This document shows positions 25,762 to 38,600 of a stretch of 64,000 bases of DNA, in pieces; the first letter of the stretch is position 1, and each line of letters starts with the position of its first letter. The notes under the pieces are model-generated. The model saw nothing but the letters and a program-made list of their open reading frames with translations, searched no databases and had not been told where the DNA came from. This stretch comes from Casuarius casuarius. Its lineage: Eukaryota; Chordata; Aves; Casuariiformes; Casuariidae. The DNA is taken from positions 248,001 through 312,000 of the forward strand of contig PTFA01000367.1 in NCBI GenBank assembly GCA_003342895.1. Reading direction: 5' to 3'. A program made the translations under genes and the position numbers.

Positions 25762-26884
25762 GTAGGGTTCTTATCTAAAAGTAACTTCAAAAATGCCTTT
25801 ATAGCCAGGCTCCTGCATGGAGGGCAACAGGTCCACAATTGTTCACTCAGCTTAAGTGCAGCGAGACTGTTCCTTCGCAACTTCTATGTACTTTCCCATG
25901 AGATATTGTTATAGAGGAGAAATTATACAAAAACATGTTTCCTAACTACAAGAAAAGAAAAGAATGAACATGGATGCCTCCTTCTGCTGTACATCGATCA
26001 GAGCAGACCAGTAAAAGATAATGGGTTGGATAAACTCTTCAGAGGAGCCTTCAGCTATCTGAATCACATTTCTCAGCACTATAAAGAAACTCTCGCCCTT
26101 CTTTTAAAGGGATAGATGAAAGTGGGTGTCCTATGATGTCTCCTCACCCTCATCCCCTATCGCTCATCAGAGAACTCTTCCCTGCCCAAAAGGGGCAAAG
26201 CTCTCCATGCGCTGGCAGGGTCCAGCTGCTGGCTCTCCACTCACTGATGTAAAACAAATTGGGCTCTTTCCTCAGTGCTAAATCTGCTGATTTGGTAATA
26301 TGCTTCACTCTTGGCAGTGAGGGACAGATCTGAGATCCCAACACACCTATTTGTCATTTTAATCCCATTCCAATCTTGCACTAGATTTACGCTGCTTTCG
26401 GGGTATGAAGATACGGGGAATACAGCAAAGCTGTGCTCGCTGCTTTAGCCTATTCATCAGGTCACAGAGCTCTGCTGCATCCATGCATCCTTTAGAACAA
26501 GGATATTTCACCGACTGATTAATTACGTGAAGCTTATGCAGGAGTTACAGAAGGATTATCTGGGTTTTATCATTAGTGTTACAGAAAACGATTATATAGT
26601 TACTATTACAGACTTACAAAAAATCGCAGCAAACTTGGCAAGAGCTCATCAGGAGTGCGGTGTAATCTGCAGGAGCTCATTAAAAAATACCTCAAAACAA
26701 CCATTTATCTTAACATAGCTTCCTTTCCCCACATCTCTTTTCCTGGACACAGTGAGAGGGAATGAACACCTCTTGCTGGTGGGTGTATGTACTGTAATAC
26801 ATATTGTGTTGCAAGAACCATAGACTACAGCATGTAATGTTCAGCATTCACCTTTTCTGCCATTTTTCTTCAAAATCACTACAG

Positions 26885-27035
26885 CTAAAGACCTTCAGGC
26901 CTAAGCAGTTGTCCTTGTTTTCCCTGGATAGGAAGCCACCAGCTCCATCCTTGCCTGCCTGGACTATGAGAGGACTGTCCAGACAGATGTGCAGCAAAAC
27001 CTGGAAGCAGACCCAGCTCCCTCCTTGCCTAGCAG
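26885..27035 (+). pseudogene. CYP3A pseudogene, exon 10 (I-helix) relic
   Basis: Frame EATSSILACLDYERTVQTDV followed by QQNLEADP aligns with [20 protein letters not shown] and QQKLLEEID of gene 1. Acceptor ACAG is kept; the donor is GCAAGG instead of GTGAGG. About 10 bp are missing and the upstream part is frameshifted. Confidence 0.85.
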
Positions 27036-28039
27036 GCAAGGCAGCGTTAGATGCTCAGGGATTACATAGAGTCACTTTATGAAGCATCTCATTCAACCAA
27101 GCCAGAAAAGGCTTCTTTAAAATTTTAAATTGTTGGCCCTATAGAGTACCTTGATGGTGATGGCGACTCGCTGCTCCTTTGTAACTCTCACGGTCGCTCT
27201 AACCGATTCCAACTCTGCCCAAATTCTCCAGAGGTGAGCAGATATATCTTGCCTCCAAAGGCATTCACTTTGTTTTTGTTAATGCTGCTTACCTGCAGGA
27301 TCCATCCTAATTTCCCTGGGTCTTCTTACTACAGCTATCAGACCTGATTGCTGTACCACCAGCTCCTCATGGCAATAAGGGTAAATATGGAACCACCGTC
27401 TCACAGTAGGAAGGATTGCAATGGCTCGTCTAATTCTGTCTTTTCTCTCTGCTTGTATTATGCCCATGAAACAACAGAGGAAATTGTCACTAATACATAG
27501 ACCTGTGTTTTCCTTCAGGAGTTCCTCTTCACTGGTGTGTCTGTCACATCAAAATCCTATGGGGGAGATGAGGCCGCCTCAGTCTGTCTGTCTAATGCTG
27601 CTGTTCAACTCACGTTGCCTGTAGGACAACGGCTGTAGCGATGGAGGATGAAGGCTGAATGCGAGACAATGAAGACTGCGAGTAACACTGCTGGAGACAC
27701 TGGTTGGGAGACAGGGAAACAGTATTAAAACAGCATAATAACATGGGAACTTACAATACTGTGCTCAGGCTCTTTCTTACAAAAGTTGCTGGTACCTCTG
27801 GTGTCTCAGTTTCCAGAAGAAGTACGATCTTTTCATAGACGAAGTCTGTATCTCTCCTGCAGGATTGTTCCTTCTGTATGCTTCCAAAACAACAGCAAAA
27901 AAGGACACAGCTTCCACTTAATCTGTGTTATTTGGAAAGAGAAAATCAAGGTGAAATTCAGTTTGTCAACAGGGGTGTGAATGCTGATAGCAGATGGATT
28001 GGAACAGGTAAAAACTAGTTGTAGTATTTCACAACAAAT

Positions 28040-28251
28040 CGTTTCCTACACTCATGATGCCTGGATGCAGGCGGACATTCTCGAGATGATATTAGGTGAA
28101 GCTGTTTTCTTCTGGAGTATGAACAGAAAGGGTCTGTAGAGAGAGCAGAGAAATAAATGGCATTCCCATCCCAAAAACCATGGTGGCTGTGGTACCATTT
28201 TCTGTTTTGCACCATGGTATTGGCCAGACTGGAGGAGTTCAGAGCTGAGAG
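28040..28251 (+). pseudogene. CYP3A pseudogene, exon 11 (K-helix) relic
   Basis: AGAGAAATAAATGGCATTCCCATCCCA matches the EINGVTIP coding of gene 1, and the end GAGGAGTTCAGAGCTGAGAG matches the EEFRPER end of the exon. The frame carries a TAG before this match and shifts inside it; the donor is gone. Confidence 0.88.
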
Positions 28252-29440
28252 ACACAGACTGCCTCTCTCTCCAGGGGAAAGAGGGTGTAGTTACATTTCT
28301 TAATTCATTCCAAAATATCAGTCTCGCGGAAACAAATTCCTTGTCATGTTTAATCTCTGCACGCATTCTCAATAAAGCAGATGGAGAGGGTGCTGAATAA
28401 TGAAATCCTTGAGCGGGCTCCAACTGAAGCCAGATGTAAAGTCATTATCAACCTCTGGAGCACTGAGATTATGCTTCAAGTAACAGCAGTGACTGAATCT
28501 GAAGTCTATCAGTCTTCAATGCGACCTAGGTGATGCTTGGTTTGTCAAGACACCGCTCATCTGTGCGACAGTTTACGATCTCTTGGTCGACTAAAGACAG
28601 TGACATAACTGAGGAGCATAAAAAAGACAGTATCTAGCTCAGTAGCCTGTTCCCAACAAGGCCAGTAGCAGGTGCCCATGGAAAAACATGGGAAAAGGGT
28701 GAGCACATTAGAGGTACTTCCCCAGAAATACTCTCAGCCTCCAGGGTTTTGTGGCTCACAGAGCCCTTAACTACGCACAGGATGAGAAAGCATCTCTTCT
28801 TCTTCATTCTGGATTTGCCACCTTCTCATTTCAGTTGGTGTCTTCAGTTCTTGTGTTCAAAGTGAGAGTAAAAATCATTCCCCCTTCACCTTCTGATGCC
28901 ACTCATGAGAAATGTAATGCAGCAGGAAACGGTGACACTCGTAACTGCTACAACCCTGGGCACAGTTGGACTAAACTGGACAGCACTCAATTACTCTGAA
29001 ATTCATTTCTCAAGAACTCCCACTGATTTGCAGCAAGAACTTATGGTGTCCATAGAAAAGCTTGCTAGACCCTCCACTCCAGGAGCTGTCTGCTGACCAT
29101 TGCGACTGTTGCTTCTCCCCCTTCCCAGAAATCATTGAGACACCAGTTGACTGTGGTTTTATTATGTTCCTTTGACCACATAGACTTACTGTCCATAACC
29201 TCAGACACAAATCAGAGTGATTTTTCCCCAAACAATAGGTTTTTATTGTTTCATCCTAGGGAGGACCTCTATTAGCTCACCTCTTATTATTACCTACGCA
29301 TGTGACCGTGGATGATCAGTCAGGTAGTGCCTACTCTTAATCAGCATATACAGCCTAGCCAATCTGACGACTGGGAACAATTTATCCAAACTAGTCAATT
29401 AAATCTCACCTCTGTGCACATTGGGCGGGCCTGTCTAACA

Positions 29441-29565
29441 CTCAGAAAAGAAAACCAAGTACTGAAAACCCCGTCATTCCCCCAAAGTTGTCACCCTCCT
29501 TTTGAAAACAATACTGGGAAAATGAGGATTTTGTTCCTGAAACTTTTGCAGACTTTCCCCATTTA
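29441..29565 (+). pseudogene. CYP3A pseudogene, probable exon 12 (heme-binding) relic
   Basis: CTCAGAAAAGAAAAC matches the FSKEN start and AAAATGAGGATTTTGTTCCTG matches the GMRFALL coding, at the right separation and after relic 11. The codon for the heme-ligand cysteine is not conserved (GAAAACAATACTGGG replaces AGGAACTGCATTGGC). Confidence 0.55.
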
Positions 29566-29974
29566 AGCCACAGCTTTTCCCACCAGACTTCACCCTCAGA
29601 TACATTCCTGCCTGAAGCTGTGTTGTATCAGCCATTCTCCCTGACATCCTCTGTTTTCATAGGCCGTTTGGACCACACACAACATCCCAGCTGCCGTGTC
29701 GGAGGAATCTCTTTTGCAACTGCAGAAGTCAGTAAGGGCCTTGTTGGCCCTTGTTGGAAATAACTCATGTCTCACACCCATGGTTTTCCAGGAGATGCTG
29801 GAGACAGAGACAGGACGTTGAACTGGAACAAGATTTCCCTACACAGCAAAGAGCTAAAGAGCTGTTATGTTGTCTGGGTGACCAAACATGAGTCATTTTT
29901 TAAACGTAGACCATGCTTTTTTTCCTTGAAATCAGATTATCTGCTATAACAAAACAAATATTCATTGTGAAATC

Positions 29975-30020
29975 AACCCTGGGTCAGCTTTCCTGAAACC
30001 AGTACAATTAAAGCGAGTCG
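29975..30020 (+). pseudogene. CYP3A pseudogene, possible exon 13 relic
   Basis: CCTGAAACCAGTACAATTAAAGC loosely matches the QKPILLKL coding of the last exon, in the right place after relic 12. The similarity is too weak to be sure. Confidence 0.25.
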
Positions 30021-30907
30021 TCATCAGGTTGCTGCAAAATTTCAGCTTCGGAACATGAAGTGTCCCCTGTCTCCCAAAACTCTGATGAGAAATCATCAGT
30101 GTAATTAAGCGAGTTACATAATTTTTTCAGAATTAGCAGAGATAAACACAGTAATATGAACTTTAATATAGGCTCAGAAGGATAACAGTGTGATCTTCAG
30201 GATTTTTACACATGTATTCAGTGCATGTAGCATGAAGTATCCTGAGATATACAGGGGAAATCATCTGAGAGGAAGAAGGAGCAAGAAATTAAAAGAGAAA
30301 AGAGAGGGAGGGGGATTAATCCGCATGAGTGGTGCTTTCAATCACTGTGTTCCCTATAGAAATTAGGTTGCTTGACTCATATCAAGTTACACATTATCAA
30401 TGCAAGCCGTTGCTTTTGTTCCTCGCTTTTCTGAGCAGACTGAAGTAATGCGTTTGGTGTTCATCTACACAGTAAAGGGGTTAATTCACTCTAGCCCTCC
30501 GTCTCTCTCCGTAAATACAGCTCCTAAATTTGATTGATTGTTTCTTATTACAATATCTACTCTAGCTCTTCTGGAGAAGATATTCTTTGCACCAATACAC
30601 TGCAGTTTTCCAAATCGGTGTTTAAACCTCTTTAAGTTAACATAACGATCACAAAATTTTAAACCTTATAAAGAAGGCAACAAGCTATCATTGGCCACAG
30701 CATAAATGCAAAGGACAAGCCATCACAATCCAGAACCTGCAGATCCAAAATATGGACATAACATGACAAACACTCTCACAGCAGACCTTTCCAAGAATCA
30801 GCCATTTCTTGAAACTGAGAGCCTGCCAATTCAAAAATGAGCTTTGGTTGCCTCCTCCAATATTGCAGAGGAATATTTAAATGTGACTTCTGATGTTAGA
30901 GGGAATT

Positions 30908-31140
30908 AGGGATTGAAAGAATGACATATACATGTATATGTGTATGTGTATATATATATATGTATATATGTTGTTCTAAGGATTGAAAGAATGACACACA
31001 GACATCATATATGTATGTCATTCAATCCTTAAAATGTTTTTTTATATATATAAAGATTTTTATATATATATAAATATATATGCACATACATAATGTTTGT
31101 GTGTATATATGTGTGTGTAAATATATACATATTTTAAATG
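30908..31140 (+). repeat. TA-rich microsatellite with flanking direct and inverted repeats
   Basis: The 17-mer GGATTGAAAGAATGACA occurs around 30910 and again around 30980, and an inverted version (TGTCATTCAATCC) lies at 31016-31028. Between and after these are long TATA and TGTA runs. This sits in the degenerate 3' part of the pseudogene. Confidence 0.85.
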
Positions 31141-32499
31141 GCCACAAATGATATCTGAGAAAGACACATCTCTGTTTTTCTTTACTACCTGTAATTTCAC
31201 CCAGGCTCATCACTCATTTCACTAGAAGTAATGAAAAAAGTAATAATTCTCCCTAAAAACCATGCGGTGTATTTCATTGCTTCAGTACCAATCTGGTACA
31301 TTAATGGAGTACTGGGAAGGGTGTTATAGGTATTTAGATCTGGTATATGAGCTAAGCTTTCCTCTCTACCTCAAATTAAGGGAAAAAACCAGCAGTTTCA
31401 GAAGATTTATGTTTATTTTTGTTCTGTAATTCAAACAAAACTGGAGTTGGGGAAAGACTGTGAGCATCTGGAGTTCTTCACGAAGTCGCTGTGAAAGTGG
31501 CTCTCCGTGCTTAGCACAAGCTGTAGCTTGGCCTTGTGCTCCTGAATAGGCCAGAAATAGTTTGTCCATAGGGATTAACTGACCTCTGTGCTCCCTTTCT
31601 AACTCTGTATATTTTATCTGATGGGCTTCAAGGGATTTCCTCTGATTATCGCAGATGCCTCTGGATATATATTCAAAAGGATCCTGAACGTCTGTGAAAT
31701 CTCTCCCTGTGAAGTCAGCCCACAGAGCAACCTCATGGAGGAGACGTTAATCTTGGGAGGTTTTATAGCAGCTCCTCAAGCATCCATAATTCCTGCATCA
31801 GCAAACACTTTCTGCATTGCTCTGGGAATGGGATGCAGACAAGGGAGACTTTAATTTAGAATGCAACTACTTAATAACTGCAGCTGCACATGATAGCCAA
31901 AAAATGTAATCTGGAATAGCTTTCCTAATTCTCACTGTAGCTAAAGTTACATACACACACACACAAATATATGTTACGTATAAAGTAACAATGTCTCACT
32001 CACACGGCTATTTTTCCATAAACTGACCATGGATAAACCCTCAGTTGTGGCCAGGCTCCAGTGAGCTACCATGAATATTGGTGCAGTTCAATATTTGTGC
32101 AGCCAAGGTCTCTGGCTCTTTTCTAGGGGTTTTCCTTTCTAAAAAGAAAAAAAAATCACAGTCCCGTTCAAGATGCAAAGGAGGTATTTGGCTTAACAAC
32201 AGGGATGCATAATGAATATTACTGAATTGATAACAGAGGTAATACAATATGGATGAATAATGAAGGAGAGGGAAGAGGGTTTGGGAGCATGTTGGTATTT
32301 TGATTGCATACATAATTTTGGCTAGAATAAAGACTCAGACTGGTTTAGCCGCAGTGAGGTGATAGTTTTGTAACCTATCCTTTGTAACCCAACGTGTTTT
32401 ATATACAGAATGTCATAGAAATGAGAGGAATCAATACAAAGATGCCTTCATATGTGTGTGTTATATTAAGACCCAGTTGATCACTTCTTGTCGTTTGAA

Positions 32500-32630
32500 A
32501 GAAATGTTCAGCCTCAGCACTTGAAATTATCCAGCTGCAGCATTTTCTACTCAGTCCAATCTCCAGTTAATTTGATCCTTCATTTAGCTTGAACAAAGCC
32601 TCCTAATAAAAACATTTGTATTACAAATGA
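32500..32630 (+). repeat. Duplicated 3' end block, pseudogene copy
   Basis: Partner of 12608-12735; marks where the 3' end of the decayed gene used to be. The distance from relic 12 (about 3 kb) is larger than in gene 1 (about 1.3 kb) because extra DNA, including a TA-rich microsatellite, sits between. Confidence 0.75.
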
Positions 32631-35600
32631 TACACTTGATCAATGGGATAGCTTTAGGCAAGTATTTGATAATTTGAAGACTAGCTATAAAAAGTTCTCG
32701 TTTAATCAATGTAGCAGGCCAAAATTTGGAGTGAAAGCAAGCCCCAAACTGGTACATCACCAAACAAGCAGACCATAATTAAATATCAGGTTATTTGGAT
32801 GTTCTTACCAACATTATTGTTAGAACTGGCTAACAAAGTCTGTGTGATATGAGCCCTAATTATTTTTTGGGTAACATGACTAATAGCTTAGTTCAGTCAA
32901 AGTGACAGGAATGGACTGAATCAAAATAAGAAGCCGACTACTCATCGAACTATTAGTCTTCTTTCAATCCTGTAATTCCTTTGGCCAAATCAATGAGAAA
33001 AACATACCAATGAAAAAACTCGGAAACCTCTCATACACATGCACGCACATGTATGCCAGCACAGCCATGGGCACGCACACACACCCCTGCACTACAGATG
33101 CCAGCTTGACTAATCTGTCTTTCGATTCTGGACATAATATTTATTGCTATTTTGTCACAAAACGTACCAAAAAACTTCAGTTTTGAGCCCTCTTTTCTGC
33201 ATGTTGGGCAGTGACACATCAGGGTGTCACCGGTGTCCTCATCTCAGGTGGGTCAGCAGATAATATTACAGCTTTTGCTGGGGTTGGTTGGTGGGGAGGG
33301 AAACGACTCTGGGTAGTGTAGAGTCCTGCTGCATTTCTGAGACAGCGTTTCAAACACTCCAGCGCTTCGAGGTCGCGGGCTGCTTTGCTACGGCTGGTAC
33401 CATCTCACGCACAGTCCTGAACCTGAACGAGGAAACATCACCCCTGAAGAGCCAAAGTAGATTTTGGCTTTATTCCCTCTGCTGTTATCCCTCACTCCGG
33501 GAAGCTTTGGGAAGCAATCACGTTGTCTGGGATTTTATGCTGTTTGTTTTTGTTAATGTTGATATTAATCAGTTGTTTTCGGGGGGGGGGTCTCTTGAAG
33601 CTGCTAAAGGCTGCTCTTGGGATGCAAAGACAAATTCCAGGTTAGCGGTCCCATTGTTTGCTATTATTACTTTTAAAAAGCGAAATTGTTTCTCTCTTTG
33701 CTCACATTGGTGCCTGAACATACTAAAAAGCTCTCAGTAGCTCCAGCATCCATTTGTGCCTTGGTCAACAAGCACCAGCTCAGGCCCTCTGATATGGCAG
33801 CTATATTATGAAAAAAATTCAAGCAAATTGCAAACAACATTCACAAGAAACTTCTGGCCATTTTGTTTTGTTTCTTCATCCCTTTTAAAACAGCATGTGC
33901 AGGAATTTTTTCTCCAGGGAACGCAGGGAAGTAGCGTGATGAGGAGCCTCTTTTGTCACCCTGTGCACTGAGTTGCTCAACCCAACAGCCTCAAATCTCT
34001 TTCAATCCATCACTTATTTCCCTCTAGAAACTTTTCCACTGCTTTGTCTTTGACTGTTATTTATTTATTTGCTCAGTTGACTTCAAGGGACATTCCTCCT
34101 GGCTGGATAAAGACATTTTACAAACAAATGCATGGAAACATTTGTGATAACGCTGCAGAAACAGCCAGCGCGCTCGGTCCCCGTGGGCAGGTAACCGCTC
34201 AGCCGCCGCCGCTCGGCTTGATCACGGAGCAGCGATTTGCACAGCCGGCCTGGCCGCCGCAGCAGCCGGCCCCGAGCAGAGCAAGGACCAAAGCGGGAGG
34301 GACTGAAGGGTTGCGCGAGGTTCCGCGGGGCTCTAAACACTCCCCTGGGGGAGATGAAAATGAATGAGAAAGGACTTTTATTGACAAGGATGTGTTGCTT
34401 GTGCTCCAATACGCACACAAAAGAGCATAATTGTGAGTACTGGAAGGAAGGGTCTCTACAGCTGAAACTCTTGTTTATACCCTGTGGAGAGTTAAAAAAC
34501 CCTTCAGCTAAGAACCTGGGTAGAGACTCTACCTCTCACAGTATTTTACAAGCCATCCTGAGGCCCAAATAAGGCTTAATAAATAGACAGAAAGGAGTTA
34601 TAAAACAGCAAGAGATAAAGAACAGTTTTTCTCCCATTTCAAAGAGCTCCAGATTTTATCATGGCACCCAGAGATATGGAGAGGGAAGAAGAGAAGCCAC
34701 CATCAGCAAGACATGTTCTGCCAAAAGTCACATTTGGGCTGGTTGGGGGCTTCCAAAGGAGAGTAAAACGCAATGTAGGCATCCGTTTAGCATCTGGGGA
34801 ACAGAGCTCCTGCCTCCAGACACCAAGACGCTTGCTGGAGTGAGAAATTGTTACTCCAGCCACAATACTTCAAGAAGACGACATGTAAAGTGAATGGAAC
34901 CCACACAAATGAGCCCGTTAGCATAACCAAATACAATGTTCAGTCTTTCAAGAATGAAAAATATGAGTAATTCCCCGGCAAGGCCCAATTACAGCCTGCC
35001 AGCCCTAGCACATGGGTTATATCTGTTACAAAGTAATAAGATAACATTAATAAGATTCCTGGAAAGAAAATTAGATATTCAGTCTCCTAACTGCATAAAA
35101 CCGGCCCAACTATTCTGGCTGTCTCCTAACTTCATAGCCCAACACTCACCAGACCTTTCTTGTCATCTTTGGTCAGAAGAGCGAAGGCTTTCCGGTTTTT
35201 AAGCAAACGGCTCTGCGTGGGAAATGAAGCGAGATCTTTGGGAGTGCTCAGAAACTCAGGGAAGCTGTTCTCTTTCAAGGAATTTCAGCAAATACTGAAA
35301 ACTACAGCAAATACTAACACTGCTCATGAAATATTACTATAGATACAGAGCGATATAGGCAGCTATATATTGGGTCATTAACCTGAGTTCACAAGTACAA
35401 TTCAGACAGGCGCTGGCGGTACTTTCCGTCTCTTGGTGGAAGTGGGCTGAATAATCATCTCAGCCCTTCTGCTGGAGCCCCGAGGCACACGTCCACGTGC
35501 AGACCCATCTCAGGAGCACACAGCACCAGCAAGGAGCTGGGCACATGGTCAGCCCCGCTCCCCGAGATACCTGCAGACATCAGAGAGAAGAGCACAAGAG

Positions 35601-38600
35601 AGAGAGGCTGTTTTACCCCCAGCAGGATAGGCATAACTACGAGAGACTGTCTACATTGCTCATGTCCTAAAGTAATTAAAAAAAACCCACACAGAAAGAC
35701 ATACATGTAGTTGAGGGTAATGTCACACACTGCTCAGAAGCCTGGCAGGATGATCCTTCCTAAGGATGCAGCTGTGATTTCCATCATCGTAACTCAGCAG
35801 GATGCAGTGCAGACACCGGCAAGGGCTGTCCATCTCTCCAAGATCACGGAGGCATCCTGATACCAGCATTCACAGCCACTGGAGGTTTGGCAGGTGGCTA
35901 AATTAGCTTCACAGCCTCACCATCCCTCGCCGAGGAAGAGAAGACGTGGAGTCTCAGCACATAGAGCTATAATGAGGATTAATAAGCCATGCAAAGACGT
36001 TATGTAATTGTCCGGCTGGCTGTTTCCTTTGCACCTTATGTTATCATTTATGCTTGTGCAAAGTGGCTATAAAATGTTCCTGGTCTGATTCAATATAACT
36101 TCACAGACTCCTCATGCAGGTGTAAATTGCTCTGTGAAGTCCAGGGCAATGTCTAAATGCAAACTAATCTGATCATTGCTGTTGTCTTTTTTTTTTTTCC
36201 TAAGCTCCTCTGCAGTCAGTTGAACACTTTAATGCCTAATAAGCTGCAAAATATTGGGCATTCATTCATACACTGACTCCTCAGAAACTGCAATTGCACC
36301 TGGACGGGGGCGGTGCCGCTTTGCAAGGCTCCTGCTGCAGGATTGAAGCCTCCGTCACCACATGGATCCTGCTCGCTTTGATGTGTATGGTCAATAGTTG
36401 GGCCCAACAGAGACCCACTGCTGAATATCTTCCGTTTTGTTGTAAATTTGCTCATTTTCCTTTCAGTTCTTGAGATGTCTGCTGCAAAATAATAATTAAA
36501 AAAAAGACATCTGCCATCCGCTGAAGCTTCGCTGGGACTTAGGCTTTTACCTTTCTGACCGCACCACTTTCTGACGTTGTGGCCTTTGGCCCCAGCAGAG
36601 GAACAGGCACATCATAAACCTCTGCAGCCGGTGCACAGTGACCATGAGTCTGAACCCAGCGGGAGCTGTAGAAAATCAGGTAAGAATGTGATTTTGGAGG
36701 GAACGGGGAGAAAAGCCCTATTGTCCAGACATAGGAGAAAACAACTGAAGACCTGTGGCAGCCGTAAAATTAGATTGAACTAAAACATTTGAGCTGATAT
36801 AACAGGGAATAACCCTGAAGAAGCAGAGGGCTTTGATAGATGCACCCCTACAGGTATTTTCAATCCTTAGCAGCTGCAGTGCTTCAGTAATGAATGTCAG
36901 GCTGCTGGCCAGCTGAGAGTGGAATAAATATCCATTTGCCTTCAGTGCAAAAAGCAGCAGTTTGACATATGACATTCAAATGATATGAACTTTAAAAGAG
37001 TAGGTAAATGACTGCTGTTTGACTTGAAACCTTAAATTCCACAGGAATTGCATCACAGTTTACCTTAGCTCTGCAGGGGATTGAACGCTGGGTTTGAAAA
37101 TGAAATAGCAAAGTGTTTCTACAAATGCAGTCCATGGTAGGTAGTGTGTCTAGCTGATAGTTTACACAAGCTTCAGTGGTCAGAAGGGTAAATACGAGTT
37201 CTTCCACCAAGAGTTGTTGTCACGTCCTTTGCCACTGAAGATGACTGCTGGTGGCACAAAGGTGGTGAGGAGCCCAGTGCACAAGAGGCAAGGCTTGCAC
37301 ATCGCGGTGGAGGACAGTGTAGCCTCCACTTGCTGAATCTTCTACTTTTAATGGGTAGCAAGAGCTGTGAGCCAAGACACCAGGCTTTTCCTCCCAACAC
37401 TAACTTCCTTTCCCTTAAGCAGATCTACCTCAGTTTCCCCCAAAGGAAGATGAAAAGATACTTCTTAGAGCACTTTGAGATCTCTAGATGAAAAGCTATA
37501 TATAACATTATCATATCTTTAGAGAATTTACAGCCGAGTTTAATGTGGACTTAGTACTTTTTGTTCTCAATCTCCTCAGAGCACAGTTCTCATGGAGACC
37601 AGTGTCCTTCACACAAAGTGTTGGGACAAAGCACTGAGTGGATCCCTTGGCCCTTTCCAACAGAGTTAAATGCTTTGTAAGCAAATCAGAGCCAAATGGG
37701 TCATGCAAAACTGACTGTGAAAAGGAACCAGTGGTCCCAGACTAATTCCTGACCTGTGATCCTGCAGGAACAGAGCTCGTACCAGAGAGGCACTGCTGAC
37801 AGCTACAGGGAAAAGAAACTAATAAGTTTTGAGACCTGGAGCGCAGTAGGCAGAGAGCAACAGGAATGTGACTGTGCGACAGAAATGAGCTTCTGGGCCA
37901 TGGGACAGAACAGGTAGAGGAACGAGGAGGGATGTATTCTACCTGGTCCTGTAGTCCAGCACCAGGACTTTCCTGGCATCCTTCCATCTCCACCATGCTG
38001 TAAAGCTGGTCTCCTGTCTGAGGATCTTCTGCAATTTGCCTTCCAGGACGGCTGGATTGTATCTACTTCACCAGCTCATTTTTCAGTTGTCCAAGAAATG
38101 AGCACTGCGAAGAATTCACCTCTCTAGTCTAGGAGACCTTGTTACGCACTCGTTACATTAGCCTGTCAGTTTAATACCAGTAGTCATAACACTTTTATAG
38201 CCTACCTGCTGAAGTGACTCTGCTCGCAATCCTCACACTAAAACAAGATCAGGACGAAAGCTGCTGCAGGAAAAATCACAGCCTTCTGACCTTTGGGCAG
38301 ACTCTGTGGCCTAATTATTCCATCAATTCTAACTGAATGGAGTGTTCGATAAGGGTGTCTGGAGGCCTGTCTCTTCAGCAGCAGGTCTAGTACAGCACCA
38401 GCAGCAAGAATGTGGACAACCTCTATGCAAAGCTGGGTCAGGGTCAGGAAAGCTCTAACTGTCTTGCAAATTGAAGCAGGCACCATCACTTTAACAGAGA
38501 CCTGCCCGAGGACCTCCAGCTTGCTGGCTTGCACAGCCGGAGGAGAAGGCTGAGAGCCAACGAAGCACTCGAGCACATGTTAAGCCCAGGAGTGATACCA

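Larger units (their letters stand above)
19912..30020 (+). pseudogene. Decayed CYP3A pseudogene (tandem copy of a gene-1-like unit)
   Basis: A CYP3A gene in the same orientation as gene 1 has decayed by substitutions, small deletions, stops and splice-site changes. Relics in collinear order: exon 2 (19912-19974), 3 (20253-20305), 4 (21527-21603), 6 (22731-22820), 8 (24245-24362), 9 (25694-25761), 10 (26885-27035), 11 (28040-28251) and 12 (29441-29565), with weaker candidates for 5 (about 22195-22280) and 13 (about 29975-30020). Exons 1 and 7 were not found. In-frame stops occur in exon 6 (22801-22803) and exon 8 (24282-24284), the exon 11 frame is broken, and the heme cysteine of exon 12 is gone. 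Introns are kept, so this is a duplicated rather than processed pseudogene. It cannot encode a P450. Confidence 0.88.

Noticed and set aside
33855..33900. Segment TTCTGGCCATTTTGTTTTG resembling the start of CYP3A exon 2
   Set aside because: The match is short, T-rich and not followed by the GIPGP coding, and there are no neighbouring exon relics, so it is probably chance.
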